Notes: a model not told the origin generated them from the sequence alone. A stretch of 64,000 nt of DNA from Isoetes taiwanensis (GCA_021234155.1 JAJEKV010000821.1:20847-84846); one strand, 5' to 3'; positions 43,010-56,330 are shown, counted from the first letter of the stretch. A program made the numbers and translations.

Positions 43010-43130
43010 TGGATTTGTTCACATTTTAATAAATTTGTTCACATTTACCTTTAATGCATGACTTCTTGTGTTTGTTCACATTTACTTTTTAATAAATTTG
43101 TTCACATTTACTTTTGATGCATGGTAGTAT
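43010..43130. repeat. Two-copy ~65-bp tandem repeat
   Basis: The unit contains TTTGTTCACATTTACTTTT and AATAAATTTGTTCACATTTA followed by 'ctttaatgcatg'. Two full copies and a partial one (from 42990) can be seen. It lies near the left end of the DNA that interrupts LINE-C. Confidence 0.7.
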
Positions 43131-45715
43131 AATTACACTATGTCATGCCCATAATCATTGTTGCAAAGAAACATAGGAGCTAGAGGTCGGGATCGCAGCG
43201 TAGAAGAAATTCCATGACCAATAATTAAAGAGAGCTAGTCTTCTCATTCTTATCTTTAGTTCAAGCTATTTTTGCATTTTTATATCGGTATCGTTTATTT
43301 GTGAGGGACAAACAATTGTGCATGCAAATAACGAAATTCGTTAATAAAAAGCATTATAGAAATAGCAAGAAGAAACCACATATGGCCTCTCTAGCACAAA
43401 GCAATTTGAGTATAAGCATGCAGTGTTAAGCTACATGTCACTACAATATTCTATATTTTAAAAGGGAAATATCAAGCTAATGAATCTCATTTTCTGCTCG
43501 GCTATTATATGCAGCCCTGTTCTCCCGAATTCCATGCCGCGTCCAGGGTGCTGACATCTGGCTTGGTATCAGAACAAGTCGGGATGAGGCCAGTAGGTGC
43601 AGTTGGGATCATGGATGATGGGTTGGGATGGGATTGGGTGGGAACCAAAAGGAAATATCTCTCAAAATCTTGGAGGTTACAGGGTTTATTTGGATATGAA
43701 ACTCTAAGCTCCCATTCTTCTTAGATACTTTGCCTTAAAAGGCGAGATTGAAATTTTCAAAACCTCATATGATAACCCTTAGTCCTGAGTGATTCTGATA
43801 CTCCTCGATTCCTTTTAACTCCTGTTTTGTTCCAGATCCTGCATTATGTATTGTTGAAAATTATATGCGAACTTTAGAAAATTATTAAAGATGAAGCATG
43901 GCCATGAGTATACGGTGTTAACAATTATCAAAATTTTTCAAAGTAGAATCTCACCCAAACCTGACATGAATATGAGTGAAACATGGAGGCCCGGATAGGT
44001 TAATTCGTTTTTAGCTTCAACAGAAATTTGGCAGTCCCCAGCAAAATTAAGTAAACTTATGCTTACAAAAGCACAATGCATATGCTTGATTTTGAATATA
44101 TAACCTTAGCTAGTAGTTCTTTGATTGCAGACGCATCCCCGGCTACGCAACTCTTCTTGGTTGTCTTAACATCCAAGTTGATGAATAATGCTCAACATCC
44201 ATTTTTGTTATATTACGAAATAAATAAATAAATAGATGAGTAAAAGAATTAAAAGCGCATACAACAGTGTATCTTCAACTTCCTCAAATTAAAATACTAT
44301 CATTACAAAACCATAAAATGCAATTTAAAAGACAGACAGGCTGTGGCTCTTTGTAATTTCTAAAGCCACGTTTCTATGGACCTTAAAAAAGTTATGGATA
44401 GAATACTCTAAATAATGTTATTCATAACATTCCTGGAGATGTACATTTACCACCAACGCGTAAATCATATTCCTCAGATGCCGACATGCCAACATAATCA
44501 GAGGGAGTTGTAGAATGATGCTTCAGAGAAAAAAAAAACTAACAAACACCGCTAATACAGAAATAAAAGATAATAAAATCATTCATGAAGAATGTTAGCA
44601 GAAGCAATAGATATTGCCTTATAGAATGTTTGTTGTTTGTCTAATTTGATGCTTGTCTGGCTGCTAAAGACATGGTAATACTTTGATTTAGCTTCGACGA
44701 GAAAAACTTTAAGATGAATATTTTTTTTAAGTTTCCATATATTATCTCATTCGGCCTTGATAGTAAACGTAAAATAGACTTTTCCAAAAGTTCTCTCTTT
44801 GAGCAGCTTCAAAACGCATCAAATTTCACACCAAACAGAGCTTTCTAAGCAGAGATATCGCACAAAATGTGTAGGGCTACCTTTGCTGCGGAAAAGGTAT
44901 TTGACAGTGGATGATAGTGTAAGTTTCTGCTACCTCAAGAAGACATTTAAACGAAACAAAATATTCAAACTTACATGGAAGAAGACCCCATTATCTTGCA
45001 TCATAGAAAGAAGGGTTTGCCTTTGCTATTGCATCTCTTGCATCAACTGCCTGCAATATGTAAGCTCCTGTAATATGCTGGCATCTAGATAGGTGGGTTT
45101 GCGCTTTAATTATGCAAGGTGAGCTCATTAAACCATTCTCCATCCAGGTCTTCAATCAAACTTTCTTCCGGGTATAGCTCCTTTAAACCTCTGCATCGTA
45201 AAGCTCTCCAAAGGTGCCAATGCATGGTGTGTCACAGCAATGGCATAACAGAGAAATGAAAGCGAAGCATACCACACAGCAATGGCTTCTAGCTATAGAT
45301 AAATCAAACTATCCAATTCATCAATAACTGAAAGTAATGGGAGCTGTGGCGATTCAGATGAATGGATTGAAGGGCAGGATGAGCCTTAAATTGTATAGCC
45401 GCCTTGGTAATCTCAGAATCCATGGCCGAACAAGCCCCACCCCAATCTTTGGGAAGCAAAGGCAAAAATCATGGGGCCTGGGTTTTTCCCTTAGCACCGT
45501 AGCTGCCAGCGTAGCCGCCATAGCCACAAAAACGAACAGAACCTAATACGTCAAAACCCTTTTTTGCTCTTTTTAGCTAAAGGGCTTTTAACGGTGACAT
45601 CATCTCACCTTGGGTGGATTAGTCGGAGATCCTTATTTAGGGCTTCGGTGCTCTTTACGGTTATAACGTTATAATATAAGATGCCTGCAACCGATCGGGA
45701 CGTTAAAGGTTTGGA
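43131..45715. other. Unassigned insert inside LINE-C
   Basis: No transposase or polyprotein recognised. At 43562-43575 TTGGTATCAGAAC resembles a degraded tRNA-Met primer site, preceded by '...gtgctgaca', as at an LTR end. A truncated LTR element is possible. The open frame at 44799-45092 has no recognised domain. Confidence 0.35.
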
Positions 45716-47340
45716 CAAAAAATGAGGGCGATTTAGATAACATTGATTATGATGAATGTATGGGTGGTGACATGAATATGGTGACCAATGATTATGAGGG
45801 ACCTCTGTTGCCACCGGAAATATTTGGAATAACCTCATTGAGACTCATCATCTTGTGGGCCGAGAACAAAACCCGAATGATTTCAAGCTGGGAGGGGTGG
45901 GCCCCATTTGGTGTCTTCATGGCAATTCTACCTTCGAGAACCTTTGGAATAACGACCAAGTAGAAGCAGAAAAAGGTATACCCTCTCGATCATTTCCCGC
46001 AGAAAGATCATAATTTCTACCAAGATCGGAAGCTTGAGAAATAAACTTCAAGGTGAATGCTTAACTCACCAATCACAATGACTTTATGACTAAGCTCAAT
46101 GGGATGAGAGATACCCTGGGCCCGGATGGGCTGAGTTTGGATGGGGTGGAGTGGGGTATGAAGCCATCAAGAATTGGCTAGGGAATGGAGGAAAAGATTC
46201 ATTACCAGAAGATGGCTTACCTTAGGAATCTTAGAAGCCCTTCCTCATGCACCGGGGATCAAGGGATCACATGAGGAAATATAGAAAAGAGGAAATAAGG
46301 ATTGCTAGGATGGAAGCTTAAGTCAAAAATCCGGAAATCAAGGAGAAGATGAGAGAGTGTAGCTCAAAATTTTTCTTCATCAAAAGCAAAAGGTAGGGGC
46401 TAGAAAGAACCACATCTTTGAAATCATGGTGGGAAATGATTCTATCATCAAGGAAAGAGGATATTAAGAAAGGCTGACCATGCACTTTACCAATATTATG
46501 GGAACTAACAAAGATTACCCGGCCTGCTATCATGATTAATTTATAGAAATCTTCGGAAAAGGTTAGCAATGAGCACAACGAGGATTTGGAAGCTTTTTAG
46601 TAACATGGAAGGCTTTATCAAGCGGTTAAAGATGGAGAATGGGGCTTTGGGCGGATGGCTGCGATTAAATTCTTCAAAAAGCGGCCTATCGGGAGATAGC
46701 ATCGAGCTTTGGCCAATGAGTTCAAAATCACGAGAAATGTCTTTGATGCTAGGATCGCTTAAAACCTTATTGCTCTTATTCCCAAAAATGACATGCCTAG
46801 CAATTTCTGGAATCTGGAGACCGATCTCCTCTCAATGTGAGTCTACAAAATTATTTACGGTACCATTCACGGCTTAGCCGCGTCGTCCTTGGAGGTATTA
46901 GTTCTTCTCCGGATTGACCTACCTGGAAGGGCGGATATATTTTTAGATAGTAATATAATGCGACCATTTAGGTTTGAATTAGGCCAAAGTGCAGTGGGGG
47001 ACATAGCTCTCATCAAGTTGGACATCACAAAGGCGTTATGGTAAGCTGGAATTTTACCTTCAATGTGCAGTGCACTTAGCTTCTCTAAAATTAACAAATG
47101 TCTTTTTATGCGGTTTTGAACAATTCTGGGTTCTCTTGTTCCTAATATTGGGGTGTAGCCCCTTCTTCCCCACGAGAGGGGTGAGCGAGCGTCATGGCCC
47201 TTTCTTGTTCCTAGTGTGATGGAGGCTGCATAGGCGGACTTGGGGAGGCAGGAATACTGGCATGGTCCCAGGGACTTTTCTGCATACCTTGTGGTATTGG
47301 ATCCCGGGTTCTGATGGGCGTTTTGGAATGATAAGAACAT

Positions 47341-50100
47341 CATGATTATCTGTGGATTGAGAGCTGGGTCATTATTATAGGGCAGTGCGGACTGGGTTTG
47401 GTGTCGGGTTGCGAGATCGATGAAGATGGAAGAATAAATGGAGCAGGGGTGTGATTAAGCTTTGAGGTCGAGATTAGAAGGTTGGCGGGATGGTAGGGTT
47501 GGAGTGTGCGTGCGGAGGGGCGTAAGCGGCAACGTAGAACAACGGCTGCCGTTTCATCGATGCATTGCATTTGCTTCACAGAAGGTGCTGGCTTTGAGGT
47601 AGCAATAGGAGATTTAGAAACCTTACAGGTAAAAGCAAAAGTGGGCTGCCATGAGAAAATTAAAATAAATGCGGTAAATATCAACAAAATTACCTGCTCA
47701 CTCCACTAACTACTCCGCTCCTCACTAACAAAATATCCATGCGGAATATGAAAATGCATCTCCCCATTCTATCTATTTCCAACACCATCTAATTCTACTC
47801 TAGGCATTACGAAGGAAATGGATCAGAACTGGGTCGAGGTTAGAGTATGTATCGTGGAAGAGGCTGTCATAGATCAAACTATCTTTTGAATCCGGCTCAC
47901 GTTACTAATAATAATGAAAACTTGTGCTTAGCACGTCATTTTCAGTCGGGTTAGGAAATGGAGTAAAGGTATTATCTGTATGTACTGTGTGTTTTAAATG
48001 ATCGGGAATACAGTTCCCTTTGAGAGCTCTCTTGGTGAGGGCGCAAGTTTTTGTATAATAATATCGCACCACTTTGACTCAACCTTATTGTCTTGGGGAT
48101 TGTCGGAGGAGCAAAGGTTGCCGGAGTAAGCTTACCCTGCAGGCCTTGCAAGCTCAATTCTGATGTTGGTTATCAAAGAGTCCAATCGAGGGTCGGAGGG
48201 ACGAGCATGGGAACATCGGCTCTAGTTAAGTTCGAGTCTTGGATTGGGGAGGCAAAATCTTTGTTGTTGCACCGCTACCGATTAAAACGAAGAGTCAGGT
48301 CACTTGCGGATGCGGATCTCGCCGCAACAGCGGGGAAGAAGCCAGAGTTGACAGTCAAGATAAGAGATTCGATAAGGCTGGAGAATTTCCTTTGAAGTTT
48401 AGTTATGTAAGATGAAAGGTATATGGCTCTCATTAGGCGATTCGCGAGCAGCATTCCTGAAACATTGCGTCGCGAGAAAGCGGTCGAGGAACTGCTCCAG
48501 GCGAACGAGCGAGAGAGGCGGATTGAGGCCTTCCACAAGCCGCAACACATCCATCGAGGTCCAGTAGCGAGCTACCCATCTCCTGCAGCCATGCTGGGCT
48601 CGAGTCCATGGGCCTCAGCTGTGGGTGTGGGGGCGTGGGATTGCGGACGTTGGGGATATGGGCGACATGGCACGGCTGTGGTGTGTGGGCCAGTTGGGTT
48701 GGTTGACTGGGATGGGATGGTTGGATTTGGAAAGAACAGGTGAATGGGACCCATAAGTTCTACCGGGGCGCATGATGGAACCGCAGGATGTCCGGATGCG
48801 GTATGAGGGCGTATGATGACATAGGCGCACATGGGCGGCGGTGTTTTGCTAGGAGATTTCGAGAACCGTGCGGCGGTTGCGGTCGGTGACGCTTCCGGGT
48901 GACTGAAGCCGGTCGGCGGCGGGGCGGTATTGGGCATGCGGCGCTCGGGGATATGGTGGCTGGAGCCATTTGGCGGCGGCTGGTCGGCTACTGCCGGAGT
49001 TTTGACGTAGATGAATTTGTAATGGTATCACGGCGATAGCCCGCATTCAAGAAATATTACCAGAAGTAATAAACAAAATCCACTCATCTCGACTCCGTTG
49101 TGGTTTTAACCGGCGAGGCGCACGAGGATGAGAGCTTTGTCGAATCACTACCCTTTATATCTACAACTGATAGAAACACTCAATAATGGGGCTCTACTCA
49201 AAGGCGTGGAGACCCTGCTCCCATCCACCTTCTCGAAGCGAGGGAGCCGATATGAATGCGTGTTGATTAGCGAGTTGCAGAGGGTTTGATAACTTTCTGC
49301 TTTGCAAGGAAACGAGTGTGCATGGTTGGTAATGACGCTGGAAATTTCTTTGGGGAACTTCCTTTGCGGTGAAGGGCCCTCAAGGAGGTTAGGCGCATTT
49401 TCACGAGAATTTCATTGGTTTGATGCTGATTGCAAGGCTCTAAAACGGCCAGCTGATCATAGATCCACGATTAGGCCTGAGCCTGCAAGACTATAAACTC
49501 TTCTAAAAGCCAAAGAAGAGGTACATGGCGAAACCAGGCCTTTGTTTAGTATGCTTTCGTAGAGGCAGCTTTTGGCGTGGGTGTTATACGGAAGCGCCGG
49601 TGGCTGGTAATGTAAGTGTGGAGCAATGGTGCGCTTGCCGGGGAGTTATATGACCCGAAGAGGCTAATGCGAGGGTCAGGATCAGGTAGGAGAAGTCGCA
49701 CGCGAAAGCTCAGCGGAGGATGTCAGCCGGGGTCTCGAGCATCGGCGAATGGCAGAGGCAAAAGAGATTCTGAAATTGCCGAGGCAGGCTGGTAAAAATA
49801 AAATTATGCTCATGGTGCGGAGCCTCCCAGCGGTGATATCAACGAGCTCTGGCGAGAGCGAAGTGGATGGTTAATAGAGTTATTCTATCTCATGAAAATG
49901 CTCACGAGGCTAAGCCAGCAAATACGAGATAATCATATATGGCCACTTCACCGAAAGTAAATGGCTTTTTTCTAAAAAATAAAGCGAGAAAGCGAAATCC
50001 TGAAGCAAATGCCGAAAGCGAAACTTCCTTCCACAACAAACACAAAGTGAATGAAGCAAAAGCGACTCACGCTGAACTGTAATGCTTTACTAAATTACTT
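47341..50100. other. GC-rich decayed sequence, no gene recognised
   Basis: Plus-strand frames at 48093-48395 and 48423-48743 are open for about 100 codons each and adjacent. The second starts MALIRRFASSIPETLRREKA and is rich in Arg and Glu, then turns into G/W-rich low complexity. No family is recognised. They might be LINE ORF1 remnants upstream of the RT scrap at 50130. Confidence 0.3.
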
Positions 50101-50129
50101 TGAAGACTGCATGATGCCGTCCCGGGGGC

Positions 50130-50580
50130 ATGTGGACTTTGGGTTTTAGGGGTTTGGGAATGAGTTGGTTTGTGAGAGATACCGATTATCACCGAGCAGC
50201 TTTGGGTTGTACATTGATAACTAGAGCGTGGATCACGAAGAAGCACCATGGGAAACCGGGTCACAGTATCGGCGACCTCTGCGTGAGCGGTTACTATATC
50301 GCGGATGATGTAGCTTTGCTAGCCCGCGACAGCGATTATCGCGGCAAGCATTTGGATACCCTCGATTGAGTTTACGTGGGACGCGCGGAGGTCAGCGGTG
50401 AACTTGCACAAGGCTAAACTGCCGGTCTTTTGTCTCGCAGCACCCTATCTGGGGTTATATTACGGGGGCGGAAGTGGAGATGGCGCGGAGCTTCAAGTAT
50501 CGGGAGTGATTTCACTACTAACGTCGCGTAGGACCGGTGTGGAGAGGAGAGCCGGTCTTGTGCGGAAGCGCATGTCTTGA
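50130..50580 (+). pseudogene. LINE-D reverse transcriptase fragment
   Basis: The frame 50130-50369 ends ...GDLCVSGYYIADDVALLARD with the RT palm motif at 50299-50310 (IADD for the usual YADD or FADD). It continues HLDTLD, and after a stop FTWDARRSAVNLHKAKL, matching the post-catalytic block of LINE RTs. A shifted frame near 50485-50510 reads SFKYRGSDFTTN, the FKYLG-type motif. This motif is not seen in LINE-A or LINE-B, so it belongs to another LINE lineage. No endonuclease is recognised upstream. Confidence 0.65.
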
Positions 50581-51420
50581 TGCGGGTTGTGGGTGGCGGG
50601 TTGGCGAAAATACGTAGGGCCAGAGTTGCGGAAGAAGTGCAGCTTTCTGGCGACGCGCCTTAATGCAAAATGAAACTGCCATCTCAATACTCAGAGCCTG
50701 ATATATAAAACGAAATTTAATAACCCTACAACATTACTATCTTGCGAGCATCTCTTACTTCCATAAATTGGATGGGATGGATGAGCTCCTTTTGCCCCTG
50801 GTTGATGTTGTTAACGCGGGGCCCGAAGGGGTTTCACCTATTATATAAAGGGGGATCACATACGTCGTTAATCAAAAACCTCGTATCACTTGTCCAACCT
50901 TCTAAATGCCTTCCCATATACATATTACACTTTCTGGATTTCCCCGAGGAAAACCCTAGCCGAAGCCCTATCGATGATACGTGCCGTCACGGTTTAGGGT
51001 AAAGCCCTTTCACTCACGGGTATATGCAGCTTTAGAGCTATGTGATATCCCCGGGCCCCAGCGGCTGAAGAGGGTATGGCACGAGCACTGTAAGGGATGG
51101 TTTAGGAGGTGGTCTATGGATTACCAACAGATGGTGGCACTGGCAGATTCTGATGCGCAGAATGACAACGAAGTGGATGCAGGCTATGCTGCCACCCTAT
51201 GGGATACCTCTACTCTTACCAAAGCCAAAGGCGAGCACTATCAAGCTTCGAATTAATCCGGCCTTGGTATGGACCCCATCGGTGCCGAAAGCACACATCT
51301 GCGGAGAGCTATTGCTGCCATAGGGCGGGTTCCCATTACCTCGAGGTAAGAAGCGAATTATTTGGGGGTGAATGGCGGAGCCGCAGGGATCCCGGGGAGG
51401 AATGTGCGGTGTTGTGAGAT
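50581..51420. other. No gene recognised
   Basis: An open frame at 50981-51256 (91 codons, ends with TLTKAKGEHYQASN) has no recognised domain. It could be LINE-D tail or flank of chromovirus-2. Confidence 0.35.
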
Positions 51421-52995
51421 GCGTGATAGAGGATGAGCACCATGCCCACTCCGGCGGTGCCGAGCGCCCATATGCACCCATGTCCGGCGGTGCACGATCG
51501 CCGTCTTTAACCACACCGCTACCTTCCGGTCCTCCCTCCCACCTATAGTACGCGGTAGGAGCTTACATCCTGCGAATTTTAGCCACGTCGAACTTTTGCA
51601 CTCTTGAGGCATAGTATTTGTAGCGCTCACTAACCTCTGCAGCGCCAGGCCGTCCGCCGGCGGAAATCTGCATCGACAAGCGGCGCGTGGGCGGGTGCGC
51701 AGGACGCCTCAAGCTCATCTCCACCTCTCGCTCCTGTAGGCTTGGCTCTCTATCAAGCTCACCTCGCTCTCTCAGCTCACTACCTCGAGTAATTACATCA
51801 CTTTACTCCATCGCAAATGTCCGCGAACCATAAAAGCAGGCTCCCTACCCGGCTCCAGGCTAGGGAGGGTGGCCCAGGCTGAGCCTCCAGATAAGCTGAC
51901 TAGGAGTCATGGGGTAGTAGGCTGTGGCTGGGTTGACCCGCTCCATCCTAGCTCACGTGCATGCTTTGCTGAATTGAACAGATCGGGAACCGTGGGATAC
52001 TGCAGTGGGATCTGCAATCATGGCATCGCAGCCGGGGACTACTCGAGGTTGTCTCACATTAAGATGAAGTAGGGGCAGGTTGGGGTGGGGGTAGGTGAAT
52101 GGGTGGAGGATAGGGGTGGGAGGCAGGAAGGGCATGGGAGGTGAGACGTGCCCAGAGCACGGTGGCCGGGCCGCCGCCCTGCCCACTATAGAATCCCAGC
52201 CCCACTGCGGCAGTCCTCCTCCCTCCCACCCTGCCCTAGCCCGCCACAGTACTGCGTCCTGCTCCTCACCCCGTAAGCTCCTGGCACCCTGCTCTCCGGC
52301 TCAAAGTCGGCTGCTGGCTCCTCCTGGAGCAAACATGATCCAATAACATCACACTAATCATCACATCATGAGAGTAATCATAAGAAAAGAACATCTTATC
52401 ACAATCATACAACTAACTAGTTAGGGTTCCTTGATTAGGGTTCAAAGATGTTGAATATGGGTTCTAGGATGAAACCTGCTCTAGATACAAAATACTAGCA
52501 CATCTGGAATGCTAATCCCGGATGAGCTATCCTACAACTACTATCCTACATACCACACTCACGATGCTCTCCCTCGGATCCCGAGCCTCCATGGTCTTGG
52601 CTCTGGCTGGCTGTTCTACTCAAGAAACCCGGGTCTACCTGGCATTTCTTTGCACCGACCTATGCCCTAGCGAGCGAGGTTGGCTTGAGGTTTCGAACAA
52701 AATTGCCAGGTTGAGTCTCGGGGTGCTAGGGCTGGAAAGAGAGGTCTGGGTTAGGGTTTATGCCTATATAAGTTAGAGTCCACCTAGGATGCTGATTGGC
52801 TTGATGGTTGAGTCACATTGTGGGGTGCTGATAGGTTGAGGGCCGGTGGATGGTCACGAAGCCCGCATGGTTGGCTGGGGCGAATGGCGGCCATGCCCTA
52901 GTGCCTGATCTATGGTATGCAAGGCTATGAGGGATAGACTTGTATGGTGGCGGATCGAGGGAATATGCATTGTTGTAAGTATATTTTGTGAATCA
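51420..52995 (-). repeat. 3' LTR of chromovirus-2 (diverged, approximate start)
   Basis: Shares a series of blocks in the same order with 61833-63300. These include TCCGCGAACC near 51819/62089, CCTACCCGGCTCCAGGCT near 51852/62113, and CATCACATCATGAG near 52357/62715. They also include AGGGTTCCTTGATTAGGGTT near 52421/62778 and TATATAAGTTA...GTCCACCTAGGAT near 52765/63103. The inner end at 52995 is set by the adjoining polypurine tract. The outer end is a rough estimate. Confidence 0.65.
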
Positions 52996-53006
52996 TTCTC
53001 CCAACA
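52996..53006 (-). promoter_or_regulatory. Polypurine tract of chromovirus-2
   Basis: On the minus strand TGTTGGGAGAA precedes TGATTCAC. This parallels CAAGGGGAGAA before TGTGACG in chromovirus-1 and marks the inner end of the 3' LTR. Confidence 0.5.
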
Positions 53007-53840
53007 GGACAATCGTCACCGGCATTGCGCTAAAGGTAATGGCGAACCTATACGCGCAAAACAACAACATGTCATAACCTTTAAGCAGCTTAGCAATCAG
53101 ATTTTATTAGTTCAAGTCAAAATTTTAGGCCATATTTGTACTTGCACAAATTATATAACCTGCTTATCGTTATTTCTTATAATAATAATTCAAAAATACT
53201 ATTATAAGAGTTATTAGAGTTCCCTCCGCTCTCACTCATGCTGCTCATTGAAATCCCTCACTTGTGATGGGTAGATGCATTATGAATTTCAGGACCACAC
53301 TTACCTCCTTGAAACTGAACAGCTCAAGGGTTCACTGCTTTGGGGTCATTTTGGGTTTGGGAGGCGGGGATGGGTGGATGGCAAGTGGGTGGGGTTGGCG
53401 TGGATGGGTTAGGTGGCGTTGGAAATGGTAGGGAACGGGTGTGGATTAGGTGGTAGGTGGTAGGAGCAGGATGGCAGATGGTGAAGTGGTTGGGGATTAG
53501 TCGTTAGATTGACGTCGTCGCGCGTGGCATGGAACAGCCATGGCGATTTCAGTGATTGGTAGCACTCGCGATTGAAGATTTGATTGCGGGGGTAACACCA
53601 GAGTGATAAATGCGTAGGTCGAGGGTTTGCGGCGTGCCCATGCAACAGGTGCGTGGCGGAACAAGGCGGCTGTCGGCTGCTGGCTGGCTGCGGCGAGTGG
53701 GGTGCGTTGAGAGTCGGTGACTGCTTCAAACTCTTCATGAAGCTGCGGGTATTTTAACGCCGAAATCTTCCAATACCCGTAGCCATCAACTTCCGCGGTA
53801 GGGTAGCTGCCAGCAATAATAAACTTAAAATCAAATCTTC
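53007..53840. other. Chromovirus-2 3' region, no motif
   Basis: This corresponds in position to the chromodomain and 3' untranslated part. It is AT-rich at 53090-53220 and G-rich at 53340-53480. No chromodomain was recognised. Confidence 0.4.
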
Positions 53841-55560
53841 ACCGACAACCTCCGCCCTCTAAACATCCCTTCTTCAAATACTCCTCCTCCTGGGGTTGGG
53901 ATTGTTGGCGGCATAAACTTACGTGGAAGACAGCGGACAACAAGATGGGCTGGAAGATCAACAAACGAAACCCTCTCTAAAATCTTAAACATTAGCCACC
54001 TGGGGTGGCTTCTTTACCCAGCTCCCAATCCCGCCGAAAGCGGCTTGCTTCCTGTGATCTTCAATAGCGGTATCTCCACCTTAAACTCCCTTACGGTCCT
54101 GTGGCGCCATTACACTCTTACGCCCATTCTTTGCTCACCAATAAATAACCCCTTACTTCCTCTACTAGCTCTTTGCATGTCTCCTAACATCTGCTGGGAC
54201 ACTTCTACGCCCGGACGAGTTGTGCGGTGTCGGGGTTAATAGCACGGTACCCGTAATTCACCATGAAGGCGACATCGGGATGGCTCACAGCAGCGCTGTT
54301 GTGGCGAATTCCACCAAGTGAATGTACTCATCCCGCTTGGACTGCTTGTTCACACATAGCCCGAGCAGCATGTCTTCAATGATAGATTCGTCCTTTGGTC
54401 ACGGCCATCTGTTTGGGGATGATATGCGTGCTCATGGAGAGCTTCGTGCGGATGGTGCTAAAGAGATCGCCAAGGCACTCATGAACTTAGAATCTCTACT
54501 CCGATATTATCTCCAGGCATGCCATGGAGTCTAAAATCTCTCCCTTACAAATAACTTGCGGTGTCTAATGCGGTGTGCGTGGTCTTTGCAGAGCCACGAA
54601 TGTGCCATCTTGATAACTTATCTACTACAGCCATCAATGCATCGCTTTTCGAAGAGTTCTAGGGGTCCTGTGATGAAATCCATGCTTATGACCTCCCACT
54701 TTGCATTGCTTTAATGGCTCTAAAGCTTACCGAATCCAGTTGCTCCGCCTCAGTCTGTGACATAGCAGCAATCCCGAATATATCGACTATCGCCTCTTCA
54801 TTCGGCGAGAAGTAGCTTCGCCGAATCTTGAAATATGTCTTCATGAAACCCGAGCATGCCCGCTAGGCTGTGCTGTGTCATGAAGTGCTTCCTTACCCCT
54901 GAAGATTGGGGCACACAGCTATGCCCAATGAGTACAACAAATTCAGCAGCTCCTTTTTAAAATGCTTGAAGGCCGTGGTGGAGCAGTGGGGGAGGCCTCC
55001 CACCTCGGAAGTTGGTGGTTTGGGGACTCCTCAATCTTCTTACTGACTCCGCCGAAAGAGTGGAAATATTGGTTTGTGGGCCTCCCTAGGGCATCACCTT
55101 TCTTTGGCTTACCGGGCTTATATATAATATCAAAATCGTACTCCTCCCTCGAATTCCATCCACCTCTCCTTTGCCTTAAGTTTGAGGTGGCTGGGTGAAA
55201 AGATGAAGACTCGGTGTCCCGTTATCTGGCACAGGCTTTCCTTCCCGACAAAATAATGCCCCATATATCCTCAATGCCGACAATGGCTGAGGCTCGTCAT
55301 GTGGGTTGGATTGGCGTTGCTGCGGCGTGGATTCATCTTCTTTGGAGTCGTGGCGACTACCCTTCCTTCTTGCATCAAGACTGCCCTTTTTGCTATCTTG
55401 CTTGCATCTGTTGCTATCAACTTATCACTTTCCGGATCCGGAGAACAAGCTTGCCGAATGCTTTATTGGTAAACCTCTTTAGCTTCTCAAAAGCTTGGAC
55501 TTTCTCTAACCAATGGCTAGCCAATCAATCTTCTTGGCCTTGGTGAATAAAGGCGGGGTT
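53841..55560 (-). pseudogene. Integrase of chromovirus-2
   Basis: Minus-strand broken frames give EVSQQMLGDM and LVEEVRGYLLVSK near 54120-54210, closely matching chromovirus-1 EVSQQMLADMQQLVEEVRGY. They also give FVDLPAHLVV and AVFHVSL near 53905-53960 (chromovirus-1 LPPHLKIHKVFHVSLLKK). Between 54300 and 55560 the integrase core is present only as scattered scraps, and the catalytic residues were not located. Confidence 0.65.
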
Positions 55561-56330
55561 AGCAAAAGGTCAGGTGAACTTTTCGGCCAGTATCCAGCCA
55601 GCCGGAAGCTCCTTACTTCTGCCACATTTCCTTGGAGGCTGGCCAATCGGCTTCATTATACCTCAATCTTAGATGGATCTGTGGAAATTCCCTCGGATGT
55701 TACTACATGCCCCAATACTCCCCCCGGCTGTTGCAAAGTGGCGCCCAAAGAGCTTCCCATACAACCGATGGCGTCTCAACTTCTCCGGCACTTTCACGAG
55801 ATCTTGACAATGCTCTTCAAAGGGACTTACTGTAGATAGGATGTCGTCGAAGACAATAACAAACTCATCCAAGAAGTCTCACGAAGAGATATAGTTCATG
55901 GCATAAGCGTTACCGGGGCGTTCGACAATCCAAAGGGCATTCTTTGTAAACTCAAAATGACCATACAGCGTTCCCAGCGATCTTATGGATGTCCTCTTCT
56001 TTATTCTTATCATTGGTATCGATCTTAAATCAATCTTTAATACCTTTGCTCCTTGTAGCTGATCCATTAGGTCATCGCCCTTAGCGTACATATTTATTCT
56101 TTATCGTCACGCTTATTGGTAGCGATAGTCTATACACATTCTTAAGCTTCCATCTTTCTTCTTGACAAAAGTATAGATTGCTCGAAAAGTACACTTGCTC
56201 TTATAAATCAAAAGCTCTAGCAATTCTTGAAACGCTTTCTTGAGCTCAATCAATTCTGGGATGCTCATTCTATATGGTGCCCTTCTTCTTGGTAGGCTTA
56301 GCATCTGGAACCAATGTGATCTCACATTCT
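55561..56330 (-). pseudogene. Reverse transcriptase of chromovirus-2
   Basis: Minus-strand frames in order: SIPELIELKKAFQELLE, then [18 protein letters not shown] (56113-56325), [16 protein letters not shown] (about 55990-56070), then DEFVIVFDDILSTVSPFEEH with the catalytic Asp pair (55800-55870) and VPEKLRRHRLYGKLFGRHFA. The order and motifs are those of Ty3/gypsy RT. Each segment is in a different frame or carries deletions, for example SGYHQI reduced to SIPMI. Confidence 0.8.

Larger units (their letters stand above)
42540..47340 (+). mobile_element. LINE-C (L1-type), plus strand, interrupted and decayed
   Basis: It is related to LINE-B. Endonuclease pieces: LSVWNVHGVS at about 42520-42550, SSRGIAVIWRE near 42770-42800 and GRW...ALINIYW at 42845-42905. 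After a gap come GGDMNMVTND (about 45760), SSKFFFIKSK (46360), HFTNIMGT (46480), LIALIPKNDMPSNFW (46770) and YKIIYGTIHG (46850). A YLEGR...LDITKA equivalent follows at about 46920-47030, then GPFLFLV-MEA near 47195-47225 (RT block). All frames are broken. About 2.8 kb (42930-45715) does not fit the LINE and is likely an insertion. Confidence 0.75.

Noticed and set aside
46867-47343. 158-codon minus-strand frame
   Set aside because: The plus strand of this stretch carries LINE-C RT blocks (LDITKA, GPFLFLV), so the minus frame is a shadow.
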